DNA of 64,000 nt from Segatella copri (GCF_026015625.1 NZ_JAPDVG010000001.1:1302001-1366000), one strand, 5' to 3'; counted from the stretch's first letter, positions 43,963 through 53,850 are shown. Made by a program: numbers and translations. Notes: generated from the sequence alone by a model not told the origin.

Positions 43963-46551
43963 CTACAAGTGGCTCTTTTCTTCATTGCCGGCTCCTGTGC
44001 CTTTGTACTTGCTGTTAACAGAGTTGAAACGATAGCTTATAGTTAGCTTAACAGCTTGCGAATCGCTATAGTTCCATTTATCGAGCAACATACTTGTACC
44101 ATAGGTAAACATAGAGTTACGGGCTGTACGAAAGACATCCGTTGCCTGAAATTGAAAAGTCCATTGTTTAAACTTCTTTGTTATTCCCAAATTCAACTGA
44201 AAACTCGGCTTCAGGGTTGCTATCGTATTATCACCAGAAGTATGCCCTATCATATCAGCCGTCAGTATATAACCTTTTGAAATAGAGAAAGAATTAAACC
44301 AATTGGTCATCAACAACGGATTGTTCAACTTAAGCATTTGCCCATAATGAACCATTTCAAAATTCTGTCCCATCAATACCAAAGACAAGCGAGGAGACCA
44401 AATCCCTATACTTGGCGACAATGATAGAACTGCCGTATATGTATTCATGTGGGAACGATTGACATTCGTTAGAATGTTGAGCGGTTTACCTTCACCCGGC
44501 TGCAAATCTATCGTATTCACTATGAAGTCATTGATATGTTGAAAACTGAAATTTAAATATACCCATTTGTATAATCCTGCGAAGGTTATGTCATGGATAA
44601 TTTCAGGCTTCAGAAGAGGATTTCCCTTTTCATAAGTGAAGACGTCATCATATTGCATATTGCTGCTCAATTCCTGATAAGACGGACGACGAGTCTTCAT
44701 CGTATAATCCAACGAGAAATTGGCTTTGCCTATCGGAAATGATAAACTTGCATTCGGAAACAATTTATCATACCGACGACTTTGTCCATCAATCCAGATT
44801 CCTTTCTCATAATAATCAGAAACGGTATGTTCATACCTCAGACCTGCTTCTAAATCAATTTTTCCCAATGGAAGATAACAGGTCAAGAATCCAGCCAACT
44901 TATTTTCCCTGATATGGTCATCTGTAGAAGCTATTATCTGTTCCACATTGTTGTACGTTTCCTTGCGGTCTGTATAGATAAACTCACCACCACCTTCTAG
45001 CTTTCCTTTCCCAACAGGATAAGACAGCGCCAATTTAGAAGCAGCCATTACATTGTCCGCCTTGTTTGTGCTGTTAACATTACTTTCACCAGAAGCACTA
45101 CTCTGCTCCTTAATATTCTGCACAGCCTTGTTCTGGCTAACAACCAAGTCATTATCAAAAACGACATTCCATTTTCCGAATTCTCCCCGATAATAAGCAT
45201 TCACATAATGAGCAGGAGGCGTCTTGCGATTCCATTTCATATCATAGGATATGGATTCCAACTCTGTCCCATTCTTCATTACACGTTGATATGTAGGCCA
45301 TGAAGCAGTACTATTTGGTAAAAAGTTTACATTATAAGTAGCACCTATGGAATGTTTCTCATTGAAGACATAATTGAAACCTATCTTTGTGGCAATTTGG
45401 GCTTTGCTTTTGGGGAATATCCCGATGTCGCTATGCATTTGTCACATATCTCCATCTTTAATGACAGTCTTTTTATCTATCTGATGCTGATACCTTTGCG
45501 TCAAATCATAATAAAGACTTCCGAATATATCTAGTCCTCCTCTACGCCAGTTTAAATTACCACCCTCAGACAAAGATGTAGAATGTCCCTGCCGAGCCAT
45601 AGAAGTAAACCCACCGCTCAGTCCATCACCTTGTTTCTTATTCGTTCTGATCACAATGACAGCCTTTACCGTAGCATCATATTTTGCTCCAGGATTGTTG
45701 TTGAGAGTTACGGAGGCGATGTCTTTGGAACTTATTCTATCCAGTTCCCCCTCATCCGTCAACTTCCTTCCATTCACATATACCAATGCTTCACCCTTGC
45801 CATAAACACGATATTTTCCATCACTGCCATAAACACTCGGCACTTGCGCCATAACATCGTTGGCAGTACCAGCTTCGCTCAAAGGTGTTCCTTTCACCTG
45901 AGTAACAAGTCCTTCATTCGTCATCTCAAAGGTTTTACGATGTCCTTTTACAACCACCTTCTGCAGGTTCATTGTTGCCTCCTTCAGAGTTATTGTCCCT
46001 ATCTTGCCTATATTATATGTATTGCTTGTCGTAATATAGCCCACGCAACTTACTCTAACTATCGCCTTTGTGGCTCCGCAGGGAATCACGAACTGGCCGT
46101 TCTCATTCGTCACGCCACCATTAATCAAAGAAGAGTCACGAACATTCAGCAGGGCTACATTGGCGAAATCTATAGGGCGATGATGCGTATCAACAATGCG
46201 ACCTATCATCTTGGTGGGAGTTTTCTGCGCACACTCCACCATGATATTATCCTCCACCTGCGTCATCCTGATGGGATAGAATCCTATCAGCTGCATAATG
46301 GCATCGGGAACACTCTGGTTTCTGATGCTCTTGGTCACCCTGAAATCCTCCAGTTCATCATACACGAAGTTGATGGTGTACTTATGCTGGCGGGCATTCA
46401 AATCCTTCAACGCCGCAGAGAACGACACATTATTATATTGTCGGGTGATGCGCTGGGCATAAGACTGCTGAACCCCAAACAGCAGGAAGAGAAGAAGAAG
46501 CTCTCTGATAAGCTTGCCGCTAACGGGCATTGGTTTCCAAAAATCTCTCAT
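43963..46551 (-). pseudogene. TonB-dependent receptor of sigma operon 2, split by an in-frame TGA
   Basis: The N-terminal 369 residues (45442-46551) contain signal peptide, STN, carboxypeptidase-like domain and plug; the C-terminal 491 residues (43963-45438) contain most of the barrel and the tail SKYKGTGAGNEEKSHL. Both halves are in the same frame: ..KDGDM, TGA, CAA, ATG CAT AGC... The intact length would be about 861, matching the 856 of its paralogue 38243-40813, so a single nonsense change (for example TGG to TGA) explains the break. The ATG two codons later could allow re-initiation, but that product would lack a signal peptide. Confidence 0.85.
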
Positions 46552-46568
46552 AAATATATCCTCCTATC

Positions 46569-47276
46569 TTATTTCACCAACAATGTACCGTCAATATACT
46601 CTATCTGTATGCGGTCGAAAGCATTCAAAATCTCCAGGTTCTGCTCCAAAGTCTTCGTCTTGTTCCAGTTGAAGAGGAGACGGATGTGCTGGGCACCTGC
46701 ATCCACATACTCCACCTTGACATGATAGAAACCGGATAGCTGAGCCAGGATGGTTCCCAATTCAGCATCATCAAACACCACGGGTTTCATATCAAGCGAA
46801 TCCTTACTCTCTACTGTTGCAGCACGAAGACTTTCATTCGGCAGCGCCTGGGTTGTTGCCAGCTGTTCTGTCGCAGCCTTGTTATCCGCTGTCTGATCAG
46901 AAGCCGGGAACCCCAACCAACCATTGTGAATCGCAGCCAAGGCTACACCCGAAAGGAAGATGATGCCAACGATGGATGCAGCAATCTTCATCCGGTTGCG
47001 ATAAGCACCCTTGGATTTGCCGGCATCTATCTCCATCTTACCCTCGTGATGTGCCTGAACAAACTCCTTCCAAGCCCCATCCACATCCACCGCCTTCGGA
47101 TTGGCTTTCTTGCCAGCCATTCTCGCCATCGCCAGTTCATGGAAGAACTCCTTCACTTCCTCATCGGCAAGCAGGCGCTCCACCTGCTCGTCGGTATATT
47201 TCTCGGGATGCTCCTGCATGTCAAAGAGCATCATCTGCTTTTCTTCTTTACTCATGTTTGTCATTGTCTTGCTCAT
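46569..47276 (-). CDS. Anti-sigma factor (FecR/DUF4974 type), operon 2
   Basis: The protein has 235 residues: acidic N-terminus (MSKEEKQMMLFDMQEHPEKY), one TM helix (IAASIVGIIFLSGVALAAIH) and a DUF4974-like periplasmic domain (FDDAELGTILAQLSGFYHVKVEY..). The start overlaps the sigma stop by 4 bp (ATGA), so the two are translationally coupled. With its receptor broken, the pathway should be locked off unless another receptor substitutes. Confidence 0.85.
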   Translation of the reverse strand: MSKTMTNMSKEEKQMMLFDMQEHPEKYTDEQVERLLADEEVKEFFHELAMARMAGKKANPKAVDVDGAWKEFVQAHHEGKMEIDAGKSKGAYRNRMKIAASIVGIIFLSGVALAAIHNGWLGFPASDQTADNKAATEQLATTQALPNESLRAATVESKDSLDMKPVVFDDAELGTILAQLSGFYHVKVEYVDAGAQHIRLLFNWNKTKTLEQNLEILNAFDRIQIEYIDGTLLVK

Positions 47277-47752
47277 TTAAATTGTTTCTTAATCCAGTCC
47301 ATCGCCTTCGAGAGATGATTGAACACCGTCACCTTGCTCACTCCCACTTCATCAGCCACCTCCTGATAAGATTTCTCCTGAAGATAGCGCAGACGGAAAA
47401 TAAGTTGCCGGATAGGCGGTTCCAGGTCTTCGATGAGAAGCATAAGCCGATCGAGTCGCTCGTCGGTCTCTTCCGAGAGAATCACGTCGGCATCATCCAG
47501 CAGCAGCTTCGCCACCCTTTCCTTCACGCTCTTATGAGCTATCAGGTTGAGACAGCGGTTGCGTACGCTCCGCATCAAGTAACCGTCCTCACTCCCAGGC
47601 ACCAGAACCACATCATCGGCAAGAATCTGGGCGAATACTTCGCTCACCACATCCTTGCTCTCGTCATCATCCGAAAGAATGCATCTGGCCAGATTGTACA
47701 TCTTCGCATAATGCTGACGGAATAACTGTTCTATGTCCTTTTTTCTGTTCAT
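47273..47752 (-). CDS. ECF sigma factor, operon 2
   Basis: The protein has 159 residues. Region 2 is FRQHYAKMYNLARCILSDDDESKDVVSEVFAQI and region 4 ends ..SYQEVADEVGVSKVTVFNHLSKAM. The promoter box (47863-47870) and a conserved leader (47760-47797) lie upstream. It is clearly related to the 41606-42100 factor. Confidence 0.92.
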   Translation of the reverse strand: MNRKKDIEQLFRQHYAKMYNLARCILSDDDESKDVVSEVFAQILADDVVLVPGSEDGYLMRSVRNRCLNLIAHKSVKERVAKLLLDDADVILSEETDERLDRLMLLIEDLEPPIRQLIFRLRYLQEKSYQEVADEVGVSKVTVFNHLSKAMDWIKKQFK

Positions 47753-47759
47753 ATACTAT

Positions 47760-47870
47760 CTATACAGTTGAGCCAAGCGAAAAACTAAGCAAAACATCAA
47801 CTTTTTTGTTTTTTCCTTTAAATCCGAATCGAAATCACCAAGAATCTCCCCGGATTTGAATGCAAAAGTA
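47760..47870 (-). promoter_or_regulatory. Leader and promoter of sigma operon 2
   Basis: The minus-strand box TACTTTTG at 47863-47870 is followed by a leader that ends in the 38-bp sequence shared with 43090-43127. The 47753-48054 intergenic space otherwise holds the promoter at 47930-47961. Confidence 0.6.
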
Positions 47871-47929
47871 CACAATCTATCGGAGATAGAAGACAAATGG
47901 TAAGGATAAATCGATTTTCTGTTGATTTA

Positions 47930-47961
47930 TTTGTTCATTCCAACATTTTTTAGTACTTTTG
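47930..47961 (+). promoter_or_regulatory. Promoter of the radical SAM gene
   Basis: TTTG (47930-47933), 20 bp, TACTTTTG (47954-47961), giving a leader of about 90 nt before the ATG at 48055. Confidence 0.65.
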
Positions 47962-48054
47962 CCCATCAAATTACGAACAAGTAAATAAGATTGGTATAAA
48001 ATAGGTATTACCAAGATAAAATAAAGAATAGATTAGATAAAGGAGAATAAGATT

Positions 48055-48822
48055 ATGTCAACGATTATTTATCCATCACCGATATTCGGTCCGGTAAACT
48101 CCCGCCGTCTGGGAGTTTCACTGGGTATCAACCTCATGCCATCTGATGGCAAGGTCTGTTCATTCGACTGCGTTTATTGCGAATGCGGATTCAACGCCGA
48201 CTTCCGTCCTAAAAAGAAGCGCCCTACCCGCGAGGAGGTAAGAGAAGGATTGGAGAAGGTTCTGAAAGAGCGCCACGACAACAACCAGCCTCTGGATGAC
48301 ATTACCTTCGCAGGAAACGGTGAACCTACGGGACACCCAGACTTCAAGGGAATCGTAGAAGATACGATGGAACTCTGCAAGAAATATTTCCCTGAAGCAC
48401 AAGTATCCGTACTCAGCAACGCTACCTATATATATAAGGAGGAAGTGAGAGAGGCGCTGATGCTCGTGGATAACAACATCCTGAAACTGGATACCGTGGA
48501 TATGGATTACATCAAGAAGCTGGACCGCCCTCAGCAGCCTAACTACGATGTGAAGGATGTGATCAAATATCTGAAGATGTTCAAGGGGCACGTCATCATC
48601 CAGACCATGTTCCTGAGAGGTGACGGTTTGGACAATACCAGCGAGCACTTCGTAGCTCCTTGGCTGGAGGCAGTGAAAGACATCCAGCCTCAGCAGGTAA
48701 TGGTTTATACCATCGCCCGCGAAACACCAGACAAGTTGCTGGAAAAGGCGCCAAAGGAAGTTCTCGATGCCATCAAGGAGCGTGTAGAGGCATTGGGTAT
48801 CAAATGTACAGCCAGCTATTAA
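48055..48822 (+). CDS. Radical SAM protein (COG0731 type)
   Basis: The protein has 255 residues. The cluster-binding motif C-x3-C-x2-C is at Cys35, Cys39 and Cys42 (CSFDCVYC), followed by the AdoMet motif GNGEP and later LKLDTVD. The beginning YPSPIFGPVNSRRLGVSLGI is typical of small radical SAM proteins annotated COG0731, whose reactions are undefined (some are tRNA-modification-like). It leads a probable operon with pyridoxamine kinase (46 bp gap) and an EamA transporter (49 bp gap). Confidence 0.9.
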   Translation: MSTIIYPSPIFGPVNSRRLGVSLGINLMPSDGKVCSFDCVYCECGFNADFRPKKKRPTREEVREGLEKVLKERHDNNQPLDDITFAGNGEPTGHPDFKGIVEDTMELCKKYFPEAQVSVLSNATYIYKEEVREALMLVDNNILKLDTVDMDYIKKLDRPQQPNYDVKDVIKYLKMFKGHVIIQTMFLRGDGLDNTSEHFVAPWLEAVKDIQPQQVMVYTIARETPDKLLEKAPKEVLDAIKERVEALGIKCTASY

Positions 48823-48867
48823 GAGATAATCAGGATAAGAAAGAAAAGCAAGTAGAAAAAAGAAAGA

Positions 48868-49689
48868 ATGAAAGCGAAAAGTAATATCCTTATTATCAGC
48901 GATATGTGTGGTTACGGAAAGGTATCTGCTGCAGTTCAGATGCCTATCCTCTCTTATATGGGACTCGATGTGTTCAATCTACCCACCATGCTCATCAGCA
49001 ACACGTTCCCATACGGCAAGTACGCCATTCTGGAATGCACTTCGTATATCGAGGAAGCCTTGCAGAAGTGGAACGAACTGGGCATTCACTTCGATGCCAT
49101 TACCACGGGTTTCATGGCTTCAGAGCGTCAGGCGAAGCTGGTGGCACGCTATTGCAGAGAACAGGCAGCAATGGGCACCGACATCTATGTGGATCCCGTG
49201 ATGGGCGATTACGGCAAGCTCTATGGTGGAGCCAGTGAGAGTACCGTGAGATGCATGAAGGAGATGCTGAGCGTATCGCATCTCTGTTTTCCCAACTATA
49301 CCGAGGCTTGTCTGCTGACAGATTCGGAATACAAGGAAGAGGGAGTCTCGGAGAAGGAAGCCTATGAACTGATAGATAAACTGAGAGCCATCGGTTCCCA
49401 CTCCGTGCTCATCACCTCGTGCATCGTAGAGGGTCAGCATGCCGTGATAGGTTTCAATCATCTTACTGAAGAGTATTTCCTCCTGCCCTACGAAGAAATC
49501 CCCGTTCAGTTCCCGGGCACCGGCGACATCTTCTCCAGCATCATCGTGGGCAGACTGAAGGATGGCGATCATCTCCGCCATGCCACCCGCATCGCCATGG
49601 ATACCCTGCGCAACTGGATAGACATCAACAAGGATGACAAGGACAAGAACCGCGGAATTCCGATAGAAAGGCATCTGGGGGACTTGTAG
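48868..49689 (+). CDS. Pyridoxamine/pyridoxal kinase-like protein
   Basis: The protein has 273 residues with a ribokinase fold of the PdxY/PdxK group: an N-terminal SDMCGYGKVSAAVQMPIL, YVDPVMGDYGKLY and the anion-hole motif PGTGDIFSS. It would phosphorylate B6 vitamers to make pyridoxal-5'-phosphate. It lacks the usual GH..N start, but the rest is intact. It is probably co-transcribed with its neighbours. Confidence 0.9.
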   Translation: MKAKSNILIISDMCGYGKVSAAVQMPILSYMGLDVFNLPTMLISNTFPYGKYAILECTSYIEEALQKWNELGIHFDAITTGFMASERQAKLVARYCREQAAMGTDIYVDPVMGDYGKLYGGASESTVRCMKEMLSVSHLCFPNYTEACLLTDSEYKEEGVSEKEAYELIDKLRAIGSHSVLITSCIVEGQHAVIGFNHLTEEYFLLPYEEIPVQFPGTGDIFSSIIVGRLKDGDHLRHATRIAMDTLRNWIDINKDDKDKNRGIPIERHLGDL

Positions 49690-49737
49690 ATTGCCATTTA
49701 GCAAACACAGAAGCAAGGGAATATCAATTAAGTTATA

Positions 49738-50676
49738 ATGGAAAAGAAAGAAACAAATACACTCAGTATATTTCAGCGCCCAGTATGGGTAAGCCTGTTC
49801 GCCCTTACGGCTGCTATCTCGTGGGGATGGGCTTACCCATTGATAAAAATGGGAATGAAGGAATATCAGATTACAGCAGACATGACCGGAAGCAAGATGC
49901 TTTTTGCAGGCATCCGCTTCTTCATCTCCGGCATCATCATCCTTGCCATCGCCAGAAGCTCGCATCGTAAATTCGGATTCAAGAAGAAAGCTGTTCAAGA
50001 GAATGTCTGGTTCCTTCTCCTCTATGCACTCCTCAACACCACCCTTCATTATGCCTTTTTCTATTTCGGACTCTCGCATAATGCAGGAGCACGTTCGGCG
50101 ATACTCAATTCGATGAGCGTCTTCACGGTGGTTATCTTTGCCTGCATCTTCTTCAAGAGCGACAGGATGACGTGGCGAAAGGCTTTAGGCTGCATCATTG
50201 GCTTCCTGGGCATCCTTGCCTTGAACCTTGGCGGAAAGGAAAGCGGAAGTTTCACATTCCTGGGCGATGGTATGATTATCCTCAATGCCCTGTGTGGAGC
50301 CAGTGCTTCCCTGCTGACCCGAGGATTGAGCAAGAGAGTGGATGTTTTCGTAGGAACCGGTTATTCGCTGAGCATCGGTGGAGCCTTGCTGGTGATTCCT
50401 GCATTGTTAACGGGTGGCTATCTGCCAGTCATCAGCCTCTGGGGCATCACTATCCTTCTGCTGCTCATCGCCATCTCAACCATCAGTTTCGCTCTCTACA
50501 ACAAACTATTGAGCTGCAATCCCGTAGGAAAGGTAGCGATATACAATTCGCTCATCCCCGTAGTAGGAGCCATCACCTCCTGCCTCTGTCTGGGCGAAAC
50601 CTTCTACTGGAAGTATCTGATAGCAGGCGCATTGGCTACTGCCGGAATTTATATCATCAATAAAGGGAAGAAATAA
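49738..50676 (+). CDS. EamA/RhaT-family DMT transporter
   Basis: The protein has 312 residues with ten hydrophobic helices in two EamA repeats. It starts with WVSLFALTAAISWGWAYPLIKMGM; the second repeat starts near GDGMIILNALCGASASLLTRG and ends ..LIAGALATAGIYIINKGKK. It is an inner-membrane exporter or importer of small metabolites. The link to the B6-kinase gene ahead is suggestive but unproven. Confidence 0.9.
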   Translation: MEKKETNTLSIFQRPVWVSLFALTAAISWGWAYPLIKMGMKEYQITADMTGSKMLFAGIRFFISGIIILAIARSSHRKFGFKKKAVQENVWFLLLYALLNTTLHYAFFYFGLSHNAGARSAILNSMSVFTVVIFACIFFKSDRMTWRKALGCIIGFLGILALNLGGKESGSFTFLGDGMIILNALCGASASLLTRGLSKRVDVFVGTGYSLSIGGALLVIPALLTGGYLPVISLWGITILLLLIAISTISFALYNKLLSCNPVGKVAIYNSLIPVVGAITSCLCLGETFYWKYLIAGALATAGIYIINKGKK

Positions 50677-50720
50677 ATTCCGGCTGTTGCCCATGCAACC
50701 CATATAGAAAGCAAAGCCAC

Positions 50721-52826
50721 CTATTTCAAGATACCCGTTTCGCGCTCCTCATTGTTGATATTCCGCTGTATCTTACGGTAGTCCTTTCCCCGATTGATAT
50801 TCCAGGCAACACCGATACGGAACAAATTACCTTCCGAATTGTCATAACCACAAACCTGCTTACGGAGTAATGCGTTGACGATTTCTGCTGAATAGGATTT
50901 CGGATGAGCCATAAACGGATTATGCATATAGAGCGTAAAATCGAAATCACCCATATGATAACTGGCTGAGGCAGCCAAAGAAGGAGGATTATGCCCGATG
51001 TGCTCTCCCTCCATAAAGTTCCAACCGTTATCAGCATACAGTATCACAGTCCATTTTCCCCAATACCCCTGTAATGTTCCACCATAATTATAAGCGGTAT
51101 AACAATGACTGTACTCATCGCCCTTATTGAAAAAACGGTCAATACCTGCGTTCACAGATAATATAAGGTGGTCGGGGATAATGTCAAACCGGGTATCATT
51201 CGTAAGATACAACATATTACAATGGGGCTGATTCGTCTGGGAATAAAGAAACTGATCATTTTCCGTGCGGGTGTATTTTGCCAAATTACAATGACGATTG
51301 ATACGATACTCTAAGGTAAAATCAGTATTTATCCTTGGTTTACTGAAAGAGAATACCACCCAGTTCTCATATATACTGTTAGGCTTAAGCAAAGGATTAC
51401 CCACAGTCCATTCCATACTGTTTTTTCGAATACGGGTATCCGAAATCATAGCTATCTGCGAAATATGCTGTGATAATTCACTTCCCAAGCGGATCTGAAA
51501 CGAAGATGTCAAGGAATAAGCCAATGTGAGTTTCGGACGACAAAGCCAAAAACTAAAATCCTCATCTCCCTGTCGATAAGTCTGATTACTCAACCCGAAG
51601 CCAGCCACATAAGTTAAACGGGATGTTCCTTCCTTGAATTGTCCCAAACTACCCTTGATTTGTGCAAAACCATAAATACCCAATGAACGGATACCATTCT
51701 CGCTAACCACATCACCCAAATACTGATTATCCATATATTTCCAGTTCAAGTTGGTTCCTGCAGAAAAAGTAAAGGGTTTCAACCGGTTTTCATAGATAGC
51801 CTCAGCTATGAGCGAATAGGTCTTTCCATCTACCTGATATTGATAGGGTTCGCCCTCACCTTCATAATAGGCACCTTTTGTTCGAATATAAGTGCCCAAA
51901 ACATCTGCCGACAAAGACTGATGCTTGCCCAACTGATGATAGAAATACAAATCGAGAGCAGGAGTAAAATCCCTACCCTTGCTGGTTCTGTAAACAGGAT
52001 ACGCAGGCTTTCCAGATTCAGAAAACCACATCTCATTCGATGTATAAGGCTGATTGCTGAAATCCGTGGTAAGCGTTGTTTGGAATACATATAAGGCAGA
52101 ATCAGCCAGATTATACTTCAACTGCAATGTATTACCATAATTTTGAGTTGCCCCATTCATGATTTTTCGAGATATCTGATACTCAGAACCATCATGTAGA
52201 AGATACTGAGCATCCTCATTATATTCGGATGCCTTATTATCCACATAAGTCTGCTCATATAAAATATTCAATTGGCTCTTGCCCCTATTGACAGATGCAT
52301 AGACATCGTTCGAACCGAGCTTGGTAGTTAGCGCATTGGTCAAGTTGAAGCCCAAACTGCCACCCGATGAATCCCTGCGGGTATGAATATCTATCACGTA
52401 TGCAATATTCTTTCCATATCTTACGCCAGGGCTGTCGATATAATCTACACTCATAATAGAAGCTACATCCAGCATCTGCACGTCATGCATATTGGCGAGA
52501 ATGCCATTGATACGAATCTGCACTTCTCCTTTATTATCGGTAGCAGAAATGGAACGACCAGCCTCATCAACCCTGATATGAGGCAAAGCTAACTTTCCCA
52601 AAAGCGAAAAACCAGAAAAAGAACGCTGCTTCTGTATATCGCTTGGGAATATCAACTTGCCATCTTCCTTGTTGACTACTCGTGCCGCCTTCACAACAAC
52701 CTCTTGCAAGGCTATAGAATCATTCGATACCTTCTGGATCTCCTGGGCACTTATTTCTACACAAGAGATCAATGCCCACAACATCACCATAGCTGTTAAC
52801 AATTTACTTTTCTTCATTGTCATCAT
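50721..52826 (-). CDS. Outer-membrane beta-barrel of TonB-receptor-like type
   Basis: The protein has 701 residues. A signal peptide (LLTAMVMLWALISCVEISAQ) is followed by a plug (LQEVVVKAARVVNKEDGKLIF, IRVDEAGRSISATDNKGEVQIRINGI, SVDYIDSPGVRYGKN) and a barrel. It ends in ..NRGKDYRKIQRNINNEERETGILK, the same tail class as 35780-37825. It is divergent from the membrane-tethered regulator at 53021-53794, the obvious controller. Ligand unknown. Confidence 0.82.
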   Translation of the reverse strand: MMTMKKSKLLTAMVMLWALISCVEISAQEIQKVSNDSIALQEVVVKAARVVNKEDGKLIFPSDIQKQRSFSGFSLLGKLALPHIRVDEAGRSISATDNKGEVQIRINGILANMHDVQMLDVASIMSVDYIDSPGVRYGKNIAYVIDIHTRRDSSGGSLGFNLTNALTTKLGSNDVYASVNRGKSQLNILYEQTYVDNKASEYNEDAQYLLHDGSEYQISRKIMNGATQNYGNTLQLKYNLADSALYVFQTTLTTDFSNQPYTSNEMWFSESGKPAYPVYRTSKGRDFTPALDLYFYHQLGKHQSLSADVLGTYIRTKGAYYEGEGEPYQYQVDGKTYSLIAEAIYENRLKPFTFSAGTNLNWKYMDNQYLGDVVSENGIRSLGIYGFAQIKGSLGQFKEGTSRLTYVAGFGLSNQTYRQGDEDFSFWLCRPKLTLAYSLTSSFQIRLGSELSQHISQIAMISDTRIRKNSMEWTVGNPLLKPNSIYENWVVFSFSKPRINTDFTLEYRINRHCNLAKYTRTENDQFLYSQTNQPHCNMLYLTNDTRFDIIPDHLILSVNAGIDRFFNKGDEYSHCYTAYNYGGTLQGYWGKWTVILYADNGWNFMEGEHIGHNPPSLAASASYHMGDFDFTLYMHNPFMAHPKSYSAEIVNALLRKQVCGYDNSEGNLFRIGVAWNINRGKDYRKIQRNINNEERETGILK

Positions 52827-52854
52827 ATACTTTTCTAAAACTTGTTTTCAGCTG

Positions 52855-52862
52855 CAAAGGTA
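52855..52862 (-). promoter_or_regulatory. -7 promoter box of the 50721 barrel gene
   Basis: The minus strand reads TACCTTTG, 28 nt before the start. No well-spaced TTTG follows upstream, consistent with need of an activator. Confidence 0.55.
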
Positions 52863-52967
52863 TCAAAAAGAGAAGACCAAAGCGAAAAATATGACTGACA
52901 TGAGTCTGACATTTATCAATTAACGAATATTATATCGAGTTTTATACCATCTTTCATAGAATTTCTG

Positions 52968-52975
52968 TACTTTTG
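52968..52975 (+). promoter_or_regulatory. -7 promoter box of the tethered-regulator gene
   Basis: TACTTTTG, 45 nt before the ATG at 53021. Confidence 0.5.
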
Positions 52976-53020
52976 CATTTGAATCTTTAAACAGTATATC
53001 ATTTAAACAGAATAGATAAT

Positions 53021-53794
53021 ATGAAACTGAAAGCATATCATTCCATCCTCATCTTCACCATCCTTGTGATGTCTGCGGCATTCTCCAGCGTAAGCAACTA
53101 CCGCAAGGCACAGTATGCCATTGTACAAGATATGAACAAAGCTTTGGCTCTGACACTTCAGGAAAATAAATATCAATGGATTACGCCTGATACCATCCAG
53201 AGCTACCGCTCACATCTCAGCATCGACCTGCTGAAATCGACCAGTAATCTCTGCTATGTGATGGAAGACAGAAGAAGAGGCAAGAACAATTCCCAGCTGG
53301 TAAATAGCGCCAACCTGCTCAGCAGCAAAGAGATGCTTCTCAACGAGCATTCTATCCAAAGTTATGCTAACTGTTCGATGGCAGATGTTTTGAGTATGAG
53401 CAACCAGCGGACATCTTTGACGCTTACCCTCATGGCTATGATTTGGGCTATTGCATCGCTATACTATCATCGCAGAAAACAACCCTGGAATCATGAGGCT
53501 GATATGTTCGGCACCATGTGCTATTCTCAAGACGAGGATTCCTTCTACAATCAGGAAAACGGACAAGCCATCAAGTTTACTCCGATGCAGCACCAGCTGA
53601 TGCAACTCTTCTTCAACAATACGCATTATCAACTCTCCAAACAGGAGATTTGTGATGCTCTTTGGCCCAAGAAACCGGATGCCAGCGAAACGCTCTATAC
53701 CTTGATTCGCCGTATCAAACCGGTGATTGAGCAGAATAGCAACCTCATGATTGAGTCGGAAAGAGGCAAGTCTTACCGACTGATAATCAGATAA
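53021..53794 (+). CDS. Membrane-tethered regulator with C-terminal OmpR-type winged helix
   Basis: The protein has 257 residues. TM1 is at about 7-25, a periplasmic domain of about 105 residues follows, TM2 is at about 131-149 (TSLTLTLMAMIWAIASLYY), and then a basic juxtamembrane region and a cytoplasmic winged-helix domain (about 183-257: IKFTPMQHQLMQLFFNN..LSKQEICDALWPKKPDASETL YTLIRRIKPVI). There is no receiver or kinase domain. The polarity is the opposite of ToxR/CadC, which have the DNA-binding domain at the N-terminus. It is likely a one-component sensor of a periplasmic signal controlling the divergent barrel. Confidence 0.85.
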   Translation: MKLKAYHSILIFTILVMSAAFSSVSNYRKAQYAIVQDMNKALALTLQENKYQWITPDTIQSYRSHLSIDLLKSTSNLCYVMEDRRRGKNNSQLVNSANLLSSKEMLLNEHSIQSYANCSMADVLSMSNQRTSLTLTLMAMIWAIASLYYHRRKQPWNHEADMFGTMCYSQDEDSFYNQENGQAIKFTPMQHQLMQLFFNNTHYQLSKQEICDALWPKKPDASETLYTLIRRIKPVIEQNSNLMIESERGKSYRLIIR

Positions 53795-53850
53795 GTTCAG
53801 AAATGTCAGCCAAATGTCAGGCAAATAACAGTCAAATGTCATACTTGTTA

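Noticed and set aside
45442..45444. Programmed recoding (selenocysteine or readthrough) at TGA in the receptor
   Set aside because: No stem-loop of SECIS type follows, and nothing else in the window suggests selenocysteine use; a simple nonsense change is likelier.
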